Shown: piece after piece, positions 25,415 through 35,035 of the stretch
How the letters are laid out: every line of letters begins with the position of its first letter
How positions within the stretch are numbered: position 1 is the stretch's first letter
Source of the DNA: SABI01 sp963678555
GTDB taxonomy: Bacteria > Spirochaetota > Spirochaetia > Sphaerochaetales > Sphaerochaetaceae
Direction: 5' to 3'
Assembly: GCA_963678555.2 (NCBI GenBank)
Contig: CAXXJA010000002.1
Span: forward strand, 930,001 to 994,000
Length of the DNA: 64,000 nt
Translations under genes and position numbers: made by a program
Notes under the pieces: generated by a model
Databases searched by the model: none
The model's input: only the letters and a program-made list of their open reading frames with translations
Told to the model about the DNA's origin: nothing

Positions 25415-25945
25415 CTATAGTTCTTCTACTCTGATCGACTTGTTCGTGTACACGCAGATATCACTGGCAATCCCGAGTGCCTTCTGGGCGATTTCACGGG
25501 CACTGAGCTGTTCATTCTCCATGTAGGCGCGTGCCGCAGCGAGGGCATAGTTGCCTCCTGAGCCGATCGCGATAACATCGTATTCCGGTTCGATGACATC
25601 TCCCATCCCGGTGAGAAGGAAGGTCTTCGACCTGTCAGCCACGATGAGCATCGCCTCAAGACGACGGAGGTTCCGGTCCGTTCTCCACTCCTTGGCCATC
25701 TCGACCGCTGCGCGGGTAAGATCTCCATTATACTGCTTAAGCTTGTCCTCTATCACCTCATAGAGGGTGAACGCATCGGCTGTGGCACCGGCGAAGCCGG
25801 AAATGATCCGGCCTTCCATGAGGGTTCTCACCTTACGTGCATTCCCCTTCATGATGGCATCCCCCGCCGTCACCTGTCCGTCACCTGCGATTGCGACATG
25901 ACCGCCTCGTCGTACTGCTATGATTGTCGTTCCCCGTATTTCCAT
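25415..25945 (-). CDS. hslV: HslUV protease proteolytic subunit
   Basis: HslV is a proteasome-like threonine peptidase that forms double hexamers. The mature N-terminal Thr is not at position 2: the sequence starts MEIRGTTIIAVRR, so the catalytic TTI is preceded by four residues after Met (EIRG), and a short propeptide must be removed. Further family motifs are VAIAGDGQVTAGD, RKVRTLMEGRIISGFAGATADA and AIGSGGNYALAAARA. Length (176 residues) is normal. Its ATG shares bases with the xerC stop. Confidence 0.96.
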   Translation of the reverse strand: MEIRGTTIIAVRRGGHVAIAGDGQVTAGDAIMKGNARKVRTLMEGRIISGFAGATADAFTLYEVIEDKLKQYNGDLTRAAVEMAKEWRTDRNLRRLEAMLIVADRSKTFLLTGMGDVIEPEYDVIAIGSGGNYALAAARAYMENEQLSAREIAQKALGIASDICVYTNKSIRVEEL

Positions 25946-26859
25946 TATCGTTTCCTTCCGTGCGGATGAGCGGCGCGGTATACTTCCTTAAGACGCCTTC
26001 CACTCACGTGGGTATATATCTGGGTCGTGGAAAGCGATGAATGACCGAGCAGTTCACGTACCAGCTGAATCCCAGAATCATTATCGAGCAGATGCGTGGC
26101 AAAACTGTGCCGTATCATATGGGGAGTGATCACTCCCTCCAGATGCAGCTCTGCACGATACTTCTCAAAGATACTATGACAGGAGCTGGGCGACAACCGT
26201 TTACCCTGAACTCCCAGAAGAATCGCATCCGTATCCGCAGCTTCACGTATCGGATAGCGATAACACCAGGCCTCCCGTTTCCCGCGGTGTTCATCCAGGA
26301 GTCTCAGTGCACCCGGATTCAGGAAGACGAACCGTCTTTTGCCGCCCTTCCCTGTCACCACTATCCTGGCCTGATCGCGGTCCACATCGCGATAGTTCAT
26401 CGCAAGGATCTCGCTGAGACGGCAGCCGGTGGAATAGAACAGGTGAAACATGAGAGAGTCTCTCAGCGCGGTGAGCGTATCGGTCTCAATACTGAGAAGG
26501 CGGGAGATCTCTTCACGGGTAAGATACCGGGGAAGTTTCCTCTGACGGGGATTGCCTTCTATCGTGGAGAAGATATTCCTCTCAAACCCTTCATAGCGTA
26601 TCAGATAGCGATAGAATGATTTGAGCGAGGAGAGTATCAGATTGATACTCGATTTCTCATAGTCCCCCATCATCGAGTAGATCCACTGGCGTGCGTCGCT
26701 CTCCCGGGCATCTTTCAGCTTCCTGGGAAGCTCATCCAGATACCCGAGAAACTGTTTCACACGGTAGGTATAGGCGTGCACAGTGCGGTCACTGAAGGAG
26801 CGTACGTCACTCAGGTAGGATCTGTAGTGTTCAAGATATTCACTGTGTTCTTCCTTCAT
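25945..26859 (-). CDS. xerC: XerC-like tyrosine recombinase
   Basis: A 304-residue site-specific recombinase with the SAM-like core-binding domain (1-95) and a catalytic domain carrying Arg in STGCRLSEIL, Lys in VTGKGGKRRFV, HMIRHSFATHLL, His in LLGHSSLSTTQIYTH and the nucleophilic Tyr in QIYTHV. With the adjacent XerD-like protein it should resolve chromosome dimers at dif near the septum. It overlaps xerD by four bases. The XerC/XerD naming rests on sequence character and could be swapped. Confidence 0.88.
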   Translation of the reverse strand: MKEEHSEYLEHYRSYLSDVRSFSDRTVHAYTYRVKQFLGYLDELPRKLKDARESDARQWIYSMMGDYEKSSINLILSSLKSFYRYLIRYEGFERNIFSTIEGNPRQRKLPRYLTREEISRLLSIETDTLTALRDSLMFHLFYSTGCRLSEILAMNYRDVDRDQARIVVTGKGGKRRFVFLNPGALRLLDEHRGKREAWCYRYPIREAADTDAILLGVQGKRLSPSSCHSIFEKYRAELHLEGVITPHMIRHSFATHLLDNDSGIQLVRELLGHSSLSTTQIYTHVSGRRLKEVYRAAHPHGRKR

Positions 26860-27770
26860 ACCTTCTCCTTCTCCCCGTCTGGATGGTACGTACGGTATGA
26901 CTGATACAGCTGTTCGCTCTCACTGTGAAGATAGATCTGTGTCGTGCGGATATCCGCGTGTCCGAGCAGTTCCTGCACAGCCCTGAGGTCGGCTCCCCCC
27001 CTCAGGAGATGGGAAGCGAACGAGTGACGCAGTGTATGCACCTTCGCCTCTACCCCCGCCTCAGCGCTGTACGCCTTGAACCGTTTCCACACAGACTGCC
27101 GTGTCAGACTCCCACCTCTTCTTCCCAGAAAGAGATACGGAGAACGTCCGGAGCCGAGAAGGTGCGGCCGGACGTCCTTCATATAGAGACCCAGGAGGTC
27201 TTCGGCAACCTCACCGAGGGGAACGAGACGCTGAATATCTCCCTTCCCGAGGACACTGAGCAGGCGTTCATCTCTCAGGTAATCACCGACTTTCAGATGG
27301 ACAGCTTCACTGACTCTCAGGCCGCAGGAGTAGATGAGTTCGAATAGAGCCTTGTCTCTGATCCTCAGCGGATCGTTGTCCGAGATATCTATCGCATCGA
27401 GAATCGCATCGACCTCATCATAGGAGACGCCGTCGAAATGGGGCTGAGTGAGCCTCTGATGCTCGACAAGGTCGAGTACGTTCCTGGGAACCTGTCCGGT
27501 CTCGAGAAGGAACCGGTACAGTGAGGCAAGCGCACTCATACGTTTTGCGACAGTCGCGGAGGAAAGCGAAGAGGCTTTCATGGAGGTGATATACGTATTG
27601 ATATCATGTGGTTCCAGTGTCTCAAGGGTCAGATGATGCACATCAAGATAGGAAAGAAAGTGCTCTGCCGAGGCTGTATATACATCAATGGTTGCAGCGG
27701 AGACTCTCCGAGCAACCATCAGATACACTGCGTAGTCTTTCAGCAGCTGCTTATGTGATGACTCTTTCAC
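26856..27770 (-). CDS. xerD: XerD-like tyrosine recombinase
   Basis: A 304-residue tyrosine recombinase with the core-binding domain (1-100) and catalytic residues Arg in SCGLRVSEAV, Lys in VLGKGDIQRLVP, VHTLRHSFASHLLRGGADL, LLGHADIRTTQIYLH and Tyr within QIYLH. The HTLRH...LLRGGADLRAVQELLGHAD stretch is characteristic of XerD. It starts 4 bp after the ftsZ stop. Having both recombinases side by side and fused to the division operon ties chromosome-dimer resolution to septum gene expression. Confidence 0.9.
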   Translation of the reverse strand: MKESSHKQLLKDYAVYLMVARRVSAATIDVYTASAEHFLSYLDVHHLTLETLEPHDINTYITSMKASSLSSATVAKRMSALASLYRFLLETGQVPRNVLDLVEHQRLTQPHFDGVSYDEVDAILDAIDISDNDPLRIRDKALFELIYSCGLRVSEAVHLKVGDYLRDERLLSVLGKGDIQRLVPLGEVAEDLLGLYMKDVRPHLLGSGRSPYLFLGRRGGSLTRQSVWKRFKAYSAEAGVEAKVHTLRHSFASHLLRGGADLRAVQELLGHADIRTTQIYLHSESEQLYQSYRTYHPDGEKEKV

Positions 27771-27773
27771 ACA

Positions 27774-28994
27774 CTACTCCTCCGACTCTCCTCTTCTGTA
27801 CCTGAGCACGGCAGGAAAGGAGTAATCATTCTCGTCGCTGCGGGTGCCGATCTGTTGCTGAAGGTCTTCCCACCGGTTCACGGTGATGACGTTCTCCTTC
27901 GTCTCCTCCTCCGAGGAGGACGGATTCGGTTCACGGACCGGGTTCCTGAATGACGGCCCCTCCACACGCGGTCTGCGTTGTTCATTCATCGACCTGAAGG
28001 AGGCAACTCCCTGCGTGTCGGAGTGTTCGAACCCCGTTGCAACGACCGTCACCTTGATCTTCTCACCGAGTTCCGGGTTGTACGCCTGTCCGGCGATAAT
28101 GAGAGCGTTCTCGTCACACTTGCTGGTGATCAGTTCCACAACATCCTGGTATTCCTGCAGGGTCAGGTTATCACCGCCGGCAAGGTTCACGAGCACGGAC
28201 TTGGCCCCGTCGATCCGGGCATTCTCCAGAAGAGGATTATTAATGGCCTCACGGGCCGCATCAACAGCACGGCTGGTTCCTTCCCCGATACCGATACCCA
28301 TCAGCGCATCACCCCGCCCTTTCATGACGGTCGTCACATCGGCAAAGTCGATATTGATCTCTCCGGGTTCCGTGATCAGTTCACTGATACCCTGAACCCC
28401 CTGACGGAGCACGTCATCGGCAAGAAGGAACGCCTTCTTGATAGGGGTGTTGTTCTCCACGATCTTGAGAAGATACTGATTGGGTATGAGAATAAGGGTG
28501 TCGACTACCTTCCTCAGTTTCTCGATCCCTGCAAGAGCCAGTTCAAGCTTCTTCTTTCCTTCGAAGGCGAAGGGAGTGGTGACCACCGCCACGGTGAGAG
28601 CATTGACTTCCTTGCTTACCTCAGCAACGACTGAGGCAGCGCCTGTACCGGTCCCTCCACCCATTCCTGCGGTGATGAAGACCATGTCAGTACCCTGAAG
28701 GAAATTCTTCATCTCCTCTCTTGATTCCTGAGCGGCCTGCTCCCCAACGTCGGGGACACCGCCGGCACCAAGACCTCCGGTCAGTTCTCTTCCGAGAGGC
28801 ATCCTCACATGGGCATTCGAGCGCTGCAGAGCCTGTACATCGGTGTTCATCGCTACAAAGGTGACTTTCTTCAGACCACTGGCAATCATCCTGTTCACAG
28901 CATTACCGCCGGCACCGCCGACTCCTACGACTTTGATATCGGTAGGTGGTGTCTGCTCATTCTGCAGCAGGTCATCTAGCATGTCGAAATCCAT
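27774..28994 (-). CDS. ftsZ: Cell division GTPase FtsZ
   Basis: FtsZ forms the cytokinetic ring. The 406-residue protein has IKVVGVGGAGGNAVNRM, the tubulin signature AGMGGGTGTGAASV (about 105-120), LILIPNQYLLKI, and the T7 loop region with GEINIDFADVTTVM. A variable linker (about 325-380) ends in DYSFPAVLRYRRGES, the C-terminal peptide that contacts FtsA. It follows ftsA by 40 bp; a linker between the two genes this long could hold a ribosome site but I see no separate promoter. Confidence 0.98.
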   Translation of the reverse strand: MDFDMLDDLLQNEQTPPTDIKVVGVGGAGGNAVNRMIASGLKKVTFVAMNTDVQALQRSNAHVRMPLGRELTGGLGAGGVPDVGEQAAQESREEMKNFLQGTDMVFITAGMGGGTGTGAASVVAEVSKEVNALTVAVVTTPFAFEGKKKLELALAGIEKLRKVVDTLILIPNQYLLKIVENNTPIKKAFLLADDVLRQGVQGISELITEPGEINIDFADVTTVMKGRGDALMGIGIGEGTSRAVDAAREAINNPLLENARIDGAKSVLVNLAGGDNLTLQEYQDVVELITSKCDENALIIAGQAYNPELGEKIKVTVVATGFEHSDTQGVASFRSMNEQRRPRVEGPSFRNPVREPNPSSSEEETKENVITVNRWEDLQQQIGTRSDENDYSFPAVLRYRRGESEE

Positions 28995-29034
28995 CGATCT
29001 ATTCCTCCGGTGTCATCACTGACACCTTACATAG

Positions 29035-30273
29035 TTAAAATAGTGTTTTGAAGAGACCTTTCATCCTGCGGGAGAAAGGTTTCTTCCCGATCCGCTGAGA
29101 ACTCTGAGATGAGGAAGAGGCTTCCTTCAGTCTCTTCGCTTCACTCATGACCTCTCCCAGTACAGTCGTATACTTGGGATTAATGTACGACCTGTCAAGT
29201 CCCGGCAGCGCATCGGGGAAGCCGATTCGTGCAGGCATCCGGAACACTTCCGAAGCCAATTCGGTCGCACCCGAAAGCAGTGCACCGCCACCGATGAGAA
29301 CAATTCCTCCGCCAAAGGCTCCCCGAACCTGTTTTTTCTCAAGTTCCACACTCAACAGGCTGAAGATCTCAGCCATCCTCGGTTCTATGATCTTGGCAAG
29401 TTCCTTCCGGGGCATCCGGATCGAGGGAAGATTACCCACCTGCGGAATGATGATCATCTCCTGGTCATCTATTGAAGGCTGATGACAGGAACCTGATTCA
29501 CACTTCACCTGTTCTGCTATCTCTCTGGGTTTGTTCAGGAGATAGGCGATATCACCGGTGACGTGGTCACCGCCGATCAGGATTCCTCCGGCGTAGATGG
29601 GAGCGCCTGCCGAGTAGGCGATCATATTGGTCGTCCCCCCGCCGATGTTGATCAGGATGGTACCCATCTCCTTCTCTTCCTGACTCAGTACCGACTCGGT
29701 ATCGGCAACCTGCTGACTGATCAGCCTCTGCACCTGATAGCCTGCCCTCTGGATACATTTCCTGTTGTTGGAACAGATGCTTGAGGAGGCTGTCACGATA
29801 AGGACTCTTGATTCGAGTCTGTGACCGAGCATATCGATAGGATCCTTTATACCCCCGCGGCCGTCAACCCGGAAATCCTGAATGAGCGTGTGAAGGATCT
29901 CCCGGTCAAGGGGTAGTTCGAAAGCTCTGGCGACTTCGAGTGAACGGAAGATATCTTCACGGGTGATCTCCTGATCCTTCGCGTTGATACCCACCACTCC
30001 GGTTGAGGGGATTCCCTCTATATGGTTTCCTCCAACGGCAATGATGACGGTACTTATTTCGGCACCGGCCTGCAGTTCCGCCTCTCCGATCACACTGGTG
30101 ATAGTCTTGATCGTCTGTTCGATGTTTACGATGGAGCCCTGACGGATCCCCTCACTGGGCCTCTCACACATACTGTCAACCATCATCGAACCATCAGGGG
30201 AGACAGTACAGATGACAGCGCGGACCCATGAGCTACCGATGTCCAGACCCATCATGACTTTATCTGAGCTCAC
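29035..30273 (-). CDS. ftsA: Cell division actin-like protein FtsA
   Basis: FtsA tethers FtsZ to the membrane. The 412-residue protein has the actin-fold phosphate 1 motif MGLDIGSSWVRAVI, the 1C domain, phosphate 2 TILINIGGGTTNMIAYS (about 210-226), and adenosine motif GIVLIGGGALLSGA. The C-terminus KPFSRRMKGLFKTLF is an amphipathic basic helix of the membrane-targeting type. It starts 4 bp after ftsQ. Confidence 0.97.
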   Translation of the reverse strand: MSSDKVMMGLDIGSSWVRAVICTVSPDGSMMVDSMCERPSEGIRQGSIVNIEQTIKTITSVIGEAELQAGAEISTVIIAVGGNHIEGIPSTGVVGINAKDQEITREDIFRSLEVARAFELPLDREILHTLIQDFRVDGRGGIKDPIDMLGHRLESRVLIVTASSSICSNNRKCIQRAGYQVQRLISQQVADTESVLSQEEKEMGTILINIGGGTTNMIAYSAGAPIYAGGILIGGDHVTGDIAYLLNKPREIAEQVKCESGSCHQPSIDDQEMIIIPQVGNLPSIRMPRKELAKIIEPRMAEIFSLLSVELEKKQVRGAFGGGIVLIGGGALLSGATELASEVFRMPARIGFPDALPGLDRSYINPKYTTVLGEVMSEAKRLKEASSSSQSSQRIGKKPFSRRMKGLFKTLF

Positions 30274-30276
30274 ATC

Positions 30277-31125
30277 CTACCTCCATACTGTACGTTGCTT
30301 CTGCACAAGAGATTGCTGCGACAGTTCATACCTCTGATGAGAAGTAATCATCCATGCCGATTCATCAGCCTGTGCACGTTCGCTTCCAAGTCTAATCAAT
30401 TGGAGGGCAGTATGCAAGCGGTCTGTCGATGTCTCTTCCTTGACATCGATAGTAACACGGAGTCGGGGAATATGTAAGTGCATATTCGCAAGGAGACTGT
30501 CTTTGCCTGCTGCAGGATCCAGCACAACCTGTGCAACCTGCTCAGCGAGTTCCACTGCCTCCTGCATGCTGAGAGCCCCTGTCAGTGTGAGAGAGGGGAC
30601 TTTGCTGCTGTAGAAATGGTGATCCCTCTGGTCCACCGGGTGAAAAACACCGCCGATTCGTGCCAGATACAGGGGCCTCCCCTCCGGAGAGACTCCCTCA
30701 AACAGGAGAGTCGGCGTGTAGAGAGAAAGATGCACTTTCACTCCTGATGATGTCCTGTCTACCTGAGCGAACTGAACAAGCGGGTTTCCGTTGAGTTCCT
30801 TCTCGAGCCGTTCGGGAGTAAAAGAAAACAGAGAGCTGTGAAAGACATCACCAACCAGGGTTTCAGCAGAGAGAGTCGGCGGGACGGAAGATGAATCACC
30901 GAGGACTTCAACGCTCCTGATATCGAAGGCGGGAATGTTCTGAAGAGTTATGACAAGGAACGAAAAGGTGGCAAGAAAGACAGCAAGGGAAAGGATTCCC
31001 TTCTGGAGTGTGGACATCTCGAATCCCCGTGCCACCTGCATATCTACAGGTCTCTCACGAAATACGCGCAGAGCATCGTAGTCGCAGCCTGCCGTGTACG
31101 TGCTGGTGTAGGTGTAATCAATCAT
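30277..31125 (-). CDS. ftsQ: Cell division protein FtsQ/DivIB
   Basis: A bitopic division protein of 282 residues from the chosen start: cytoplasmic tail of about 40 residues, one membrane helix (about 45-62, GILSLAVFLATFSFLVITL), then a POTRA domain (IPAFDIRSVEVLGDSSSVP) and the beta domain. The open frame extends 15 codons further, but ATG 31125 overlaps the ftsW stop as ATGA and has GGGGAG before it. FtsQ connects FtsL and FtsB with the late divisome. Sequence is diverged, as usual in this family; assignment rests on topology, POTRA and position. Confidence 0.85.
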   Translation of the reverse strand: MIDYTYTSTYTAGCDYDALRVFRERPVDMQVARGFEMSTLQKGILSLAVFLATFSFLVITLQNIPAFDIRSVEVLGDSSSVPPTLSAETLVGDVFHSSLFSFTPERLEKELNGNPLVQFAQVDRTSSGVKVHLSLYTPTLLFEGVSPEGRPLYLARIGGVFHPVDQRDHHFYSSKVPSLTLTGALSMQEAVELAEQVAQVVLDPAAGKDSLLANMHLHIPRLRVTIDVKEETSTDRLHTALQLIRLGSERAQADESAWMITSHQRYELSQQSLVQKQRTVWR

Positions 31126-32297
31126 GCTCTCCCCTCCCCTTCCTGTACACAGCGGTACAGAAGCCCGCACTCGGCCATCACGACCAGAAGATTGGTACCT
31201 CCCTGACTGAAGAACGGCAGGGGTATTCCCGTGGGGGGAAGCATTCGTGTGACGACAGCGAGATTCACCAGCGCCTGCAGGAGGATCATCGTTGAGAAGC
31301 CGAAGGCCAGATACGAGATAAATCGGGCACCGTGAAGTGCGATAAGGGCACTGGATACCCCGAAGGTGAACAGGAGCAGGAACAGGATTGCAAGGAAAAT
31401 CACTGCGATCGCACCCGATTCCTCCACAAAGGATGCAAAGATGAAGTCAGAATGCACTTCAGGGATGATGCCGAGTTTATACACCCCGTTTCCCAGCCCC
31501 TTGCCGAACAGACCTCCACTCCGTATTGCCTCCAGCGCTCTATTCACCTGGTAGTTCATTCCGGACGGGTCAAGCGAAGGAAACAGGAAACTGACGACCC
31601 GCCTGATCCGGTAGGGTTCTATCAGGAGGAACACCGTCATCGGCACCATGAGGGCCAGCGAGAACAGCGAAAGCCACAGCAGTCTCACACCGGCGACGAT
31701 GAGAAGCACTCCTGAGGTTGCGATAAAGATCACCGTCGTCGAATAATCCTTCTGGGCCACCATAAGTCCCGCGGACACGAGAATCAGTGCCGCAAAGATC
31801 AGAATTCTCACACTCCGGGTCTTCTCTTGACTCTCCCCGCTGCCGCCGAACAGACTGGCGGCTGTGAGAATGAGTGCGATCTTCACCAGTTCCGAGGGTT
31901 GGAACGAAGGTAGGAGAGGAAGGTCAAGCCACCTTCTCGCTCCCATCTTCTCTACACCGAACGGAGTGAAAAGCGTCACAAGCATCAGGATGAGGGAAAT
32001 AACAAGTAGTGGATAACTGCTGAACCGTATCCATGAGAGGGGGATGATAGAAAACAGGGCGATAAGAACAAACCCTGCCAGAGCGAAGACTGCCTGACGG
32101 GAAAAGAAGTAGTGGGGAGGAAGCCCCATACGCATCGCCTCATCATAGCTTGCACTGTAGAGAGTGACCAGTCCCCAGAGAACCAGCATGACGACGACGA
32201 GGAGAAACAGAAATGACCGCCCGATGACAGGCGGTGATACCGGGGTGGCCCCGGATGAGCTGATAGACTGTGTTTCGAAATGATCCGAATAATCCAT
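31122..32297 (-). CDS. ftsW: SEDS-family peptidoglycan polymerase FtsW
   Basis: Polytopic (about ten helices) lipid II polymerase of 391 residues with the SEDS signatures GARRWLDLPLLPSFQPSELVK (about 125-145; the Asp-containing loop comes later) and the C-terminal TGIPLPFFSQGGTNL. It polymerises glycan strands together with a class B PBP, here probably the ftsI product at 21143. It ends overlapping ftsQ, and starts 20 bp after mraY. FtsW rather than RodA is inferred from the division-cluster context. Confidence 0.92.
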   Translation of the reverse strand: MDYSDHFETQSISSSGATPVSPPVIGRSFLFLLVVVMLVLWGLVTLYSASYDEAMRMGLPPHYFFSRQAVFALAGFVLIALFSIIPLSWIRFSSYPLLVISLILMLVTLFTPFGVEKMGARRWLDLPLLPSFQPSELVKIALILTAASLFGGSGESQEKTRSVRILIFAALILVSAGLMVAQKDYSTTVIFIATSGVLLIVAGVRLLWLSLFSLALMVPMTVFLLIEPYRIRRVVSFLFPSLDPSGMNYQVNRALEAIRSGGLFGKGLGNGVYKLGIIPEVHSDFIFASFVEESGAIAVIFLAILFLLLFTFGVSSALIALHGARFISYLAFGFSTMILLQALVNLAVVTRMLPPTGIPLPFFSQGGTNLLVVMAECGLLYRCVQEGEGRA

Positions 32298-32317
32298 ACC
32301 GTCCTCGTTCGTTTTCC

Positions 32318-33343
32318 CTACCTGTGTGTCAACAGGAATATATAAATGGCGAGCAGTGTCAGAAGCATGCTTATGATCGAAAAACGTGTTACAATCTTTC
32401 CCTCTTCCATACCTTTTTTTTCCAGATGATGATGAAGCGGAGCGAGGAGAAAGACCTTCTTCTTGTACAGTCTCAGCGAGACGATCTGGATGAAGGAAGA
32501 GATGAGCTCACTCATGATCAGGCCCGAAGCGATCGCCACGATGATCTCCACCTTCATCAGCAGTGCGCTGACACCGATGAATCCTCCGATCGCGTGAGAT
32601 CCTACATCCCCCATGAACACACTCGCCTTGTATCCGTTGAACCAGAGAAAGGCGAGCAGCGAGCCGATGACTATCCCGATGACGGGAATCAGGTGCATCG
32701 CCTGTGTTCCTATGATGCTCACGCCCGGTACGATACGAGGTGAATGGGCATACAGGATAGCGATTGCCAGAAGCAGGAACAGGGGTGAGATGGAGACGCT
32801 CGTCGCAAGACCGTCAAGGCCGTCACTGATGTTCACGGCATTAACGAAGATCACCATGTAGAACAGGAAAGCGATCGGGAACCACATCCCGATGTCCAGC
32901 TGCACCGACGGATTCCAGAAGGCGCTCACACTTGTCATCTCCAGTCCGATCACAGTCCTCATGATGTAGTACAGGAGGGCAGAGGCGAGAATCTGAAGTG
33001 CCAGTTTCCTCATCGATGTAAGACCCATATTATTCTGCCGCCGAAGCTTGAGAAGATCGTCGGTCATCCCCACTCCACCGAATACCCACAGGGTGAGAAC
33101 ACTTATGTAGACGTACGGCTGACTGATATCCGCAAAGATGAGGGTGAGAACGGTTGTCGAAAGAATGAAGCATATACCGCCTGCCGTCACAGTTCCCTTC
33201 TTGGAATCATGGGACGCGACATCGGGATTGATTACCTGGTACAGTGACCGTGTGTTCATGAACCGGATGAACATCTTCAGAAAGAGCACTGTCACCGAGA
33301 AGGCCAGGATGACCAGGATGAGTGCCTTCAGAATACTCTGCAT
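32318..33343 (-). CDS. mraY: Phospho-MurNAc-pentapeptide transferase MraY
   Basis: Integral membrane enzyme that makes lipid I from UDP-MurNAc-pentapeptide and undecaprenyl phosphate. The 341-residue protein has about ten helices, the Mg-binding GMTDDLLKLRRQNNMGL (about 96-112), NAVNISDGLDGLA (about 170), and MGDVGSHAIGGFIG, plus the C-terminal APLHHHLEKKG, the HHH motif near the active site. It lies 7 bp after murF. Confidence 0.97.
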   Translation of the reverse strand: MQSILKALILVILAFSVTVLFLKMFIRFMNTRSLYQVINPDVASHDSKKGTVTAGGICFILSTTVLTLIFADISQPYVYISVLTLWVFGGVGMTDDLLKLRRQNNMGLTSMRKLALQILASALLYYIMRTVIGLEMTSVSAFWNPSVQLDIGMWFPIAFLFYMVIFVNAVNISDGLDGLATSVSISPLFLLLAIAILYAHSPRIVPGVSIIGTQAMHLIPVIGIVIGSLLAFLWFNGYKASVFMGDVGSHAIGGFIGVSALLMKVEIIVAIASGLIMSELISSFIQIVSLRLYKKKVFLLAPLHHHLEKKGMEEGKIVTRFSIISMLLTLLAIYIFLLTHR

Positions 33344-33350
33344 ACTGTGC

Positions 33351-34724
33351 CTACCTTATCGTATGTATCGCAGGAACAAGACGCTCCATCTGCATTGCTC
33401 TCGATCCCTTGAGCAGGACGAGATCCCCCCTGTGAGTATCATCGAGGAGTTGTTCCTGAAGCCTGTCGTACTCTTCTGTGATGAACAGATTCTCTGTTCC
33501 CCTATGCCGTTTGAGAACATCATAGGCATCCCTCATCTCATGTCCGAACAGATAGATGGATGCATCTCTGGAATGGATCAGCCGCCTGGAAATCGCCTCG
33601 TGAGCCGTATGCGAGTAGGCTCCCATCTCCTTCATGCTGCCCAGCACTATTCTGGTGTTACCACGTACCGGAAGGGTATCTATACACTCGAGAATGCTCC
33701 GCGTCGAATCGGGTGATGAGTTGTACCAGTCCTCGATAAGAGTCACGCTGCCGTAGGAGACTTTCGACCGGCCTGCGACCGGGATGAAACGGCTGAGGCC
33801 CTCGGCTATCACGTGAGGTTCCATGTCAAGCGATTCCCCGACAGCGATCGCCGCAAGAGCGTCCGTCAGGTTGTGCCTGCCGATCGCCCTGAGATGAACA
33901 GGAACATCACGATAGGTGAAACGCCATCCGTCCAGCCCCAGTGAGGTGATATCCCGTACAAAAGGAGAGCTGGCATGGCCGTAGGAGGTGACCTCGACCT
34001 GCTGCCTCCGGGCAATCTGTCCGGCCCATCTGCTCGACTCCGCCATAAGTGCCTTTCGTACGTCCTGATGGAAGATCTTTCCCTTTTCTTTTGCCGTCAT
34101 CGCCACAGCACCGAGCTTGCCTACATGGGAAAGACCGATATTGGTGATCAGAGAGACCTCCGGGCGGATGATCTGCACCATGGTACTCATCTCCCCTATG
34201 TGGTCGATACCCATCTCGAACACGCCGTAGCGACTGTGTCTATTGACATTGAAGGCACTGATTGCGACTCCGATCTCACTGTTGTAATTTCCCTGGTTCT
34301 TTGCGACAGGCCCCTCGAGAGCGAGTATCGATGAGACCATCTCCTTCGTGGTCGTCTTTCCGCAGGAACCGGTGATGCCCACACGGATGAGTGATGGGTG
34401 CCTCTCCATATGGGAGCGGGCCATCTGCTGCAGGGCATGCAGAGGATTGGTCACGAACAGAGCCATCGTCTCTTTCCCGTGAATGGCAGCCTCGACCTGA
34501 TCACGGGAGTGCTGTGATGCAAGAACGAGAGATACCCCGCGGGCCACAGCATCCTGAATGAAGAGGTGACCGTCAGTGTGTTCACCTTTCAGTGCGACGA
34601 ACATCGTGTTCTTTCTTGCCTGTCGGCTGTCGATGACGATATCATCGATCAGGATGTGACGGTACCGCTGTGCATCAGGATAGTCGATAAGGCCGGCAAG
34701 GTAGGAGGCGGTCATCTGTTCCAT
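33351..34724 (-). CDS. murF: UDP-MurNAc-tripeptide:D-Ala-D-Ala ligase MurF
   Basis: MurF adds D-Ala-D-Ala to complete the UDP-MurNAc-pentapeptide. The 457-residue protein has the Mur ligase domains: N-terminal uridine-binding domain with VIDSRQARKNTMFVAL, central ATPase with GITGSCGKTTTKEM (about 110-123) and GVFEMGIDHIGEM, and C-terminal domain with LIEDWYNSSPDSTRS. The ATG at 34724 overlaps the ftsL stop as TGATG; a GTG directly before it is an alternative. No murC, murD, murE or ddl lies in this cluster. Confidence 0.95.
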   Translation of the reverse strand: MEQMTASYLAGLIDYPDAQRYRHILIDDIVIDSRQARKNTMFVALKGEHTDGHLFIQDAVARGVSLVLASQHSRDQVEAAIHGKETMALFVTNPLHALQQMARSHMERHPSLIRVGITGSCGKTTTKEMVSSILALEGPVAKNQGNYNSEIGVAISAFNVNRHSRYGVFEMGIDHIGEMSTMVQIIRPEVSLITNIGLSHVGKLGAVAMTAKEKGKIFHQDVRKALMAESSRWAGQIARRQQVEVTSYGHASSPFVRDITSLGLDGWRFTYRDVPVHLRAIGRHNLTDALAAIAVGESLDMEPHVIAEGLSRFIPVAGRSKVSYGSVTLIEDWYNSSPDSTRSILECIDTLPVRGNTRIVLGSMKEMGAYSHTAHEAISRRLIHSRDASIYLFGHEMRDAYDVLKRHRGTENLFITEEYDRLQEQLLDDTHRGDLVLLKGSRAMQMERLVPAIHTIR

Positions 34725-35035
34725 CACCGATCCTCCCTGATATCCACATAGGTCGCCTCGTCGATGGCGAATTTCCGGTATTCATACCCCTGTTCCTCTG
34801 CCGACACAAGTACTACCTCGGGCAGGGAACTCTTCGCGATGTACGCAAGAAGAACATGCTTCTCCTCTTCGATTCTGGCGGAGTCCGCTGTCAGTGAGTG
34901 CTGATACAGCTCTCTCTGTCTCATCACAGCCATCTGATGGACCGAGAAGAGGAAATAGAGAAAAAGCACTGTCAGCATTGCCAGCAGTGCGAATCTGTCT
35001 CTTATCTGCAGGGTGAGGGGTGAACGGTCAAACAT
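34724..35035 (-). CDS. ftsL: FtsL-like small division protein
   Basis: A 103-residue bitopic protein: short basic tail, one membrane helix (about 12-32, RFALLAMLTVLFLYFLFSV), then a coiled-coil-like stretch (MRQRELYQHSLTADSARIEEE) and a short extracytoplasmic end. There is little sequence conservation in FtsL, so the call rests on size, topology and position between rsmH and murF. It overlaps rsmH by 8 bp and murF by a TGATG junction. Confidence 0.72.
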   Translation of the reverse strand: MFDRSPLTLQIRDRFALLAMLTVLFLYFLFSVHQMAVMRQRELYQHSLTADSARIEEEKHVLLAYIAKSSLPEVVLVSAEEQGYEYRKFAIDEATYVDIREDR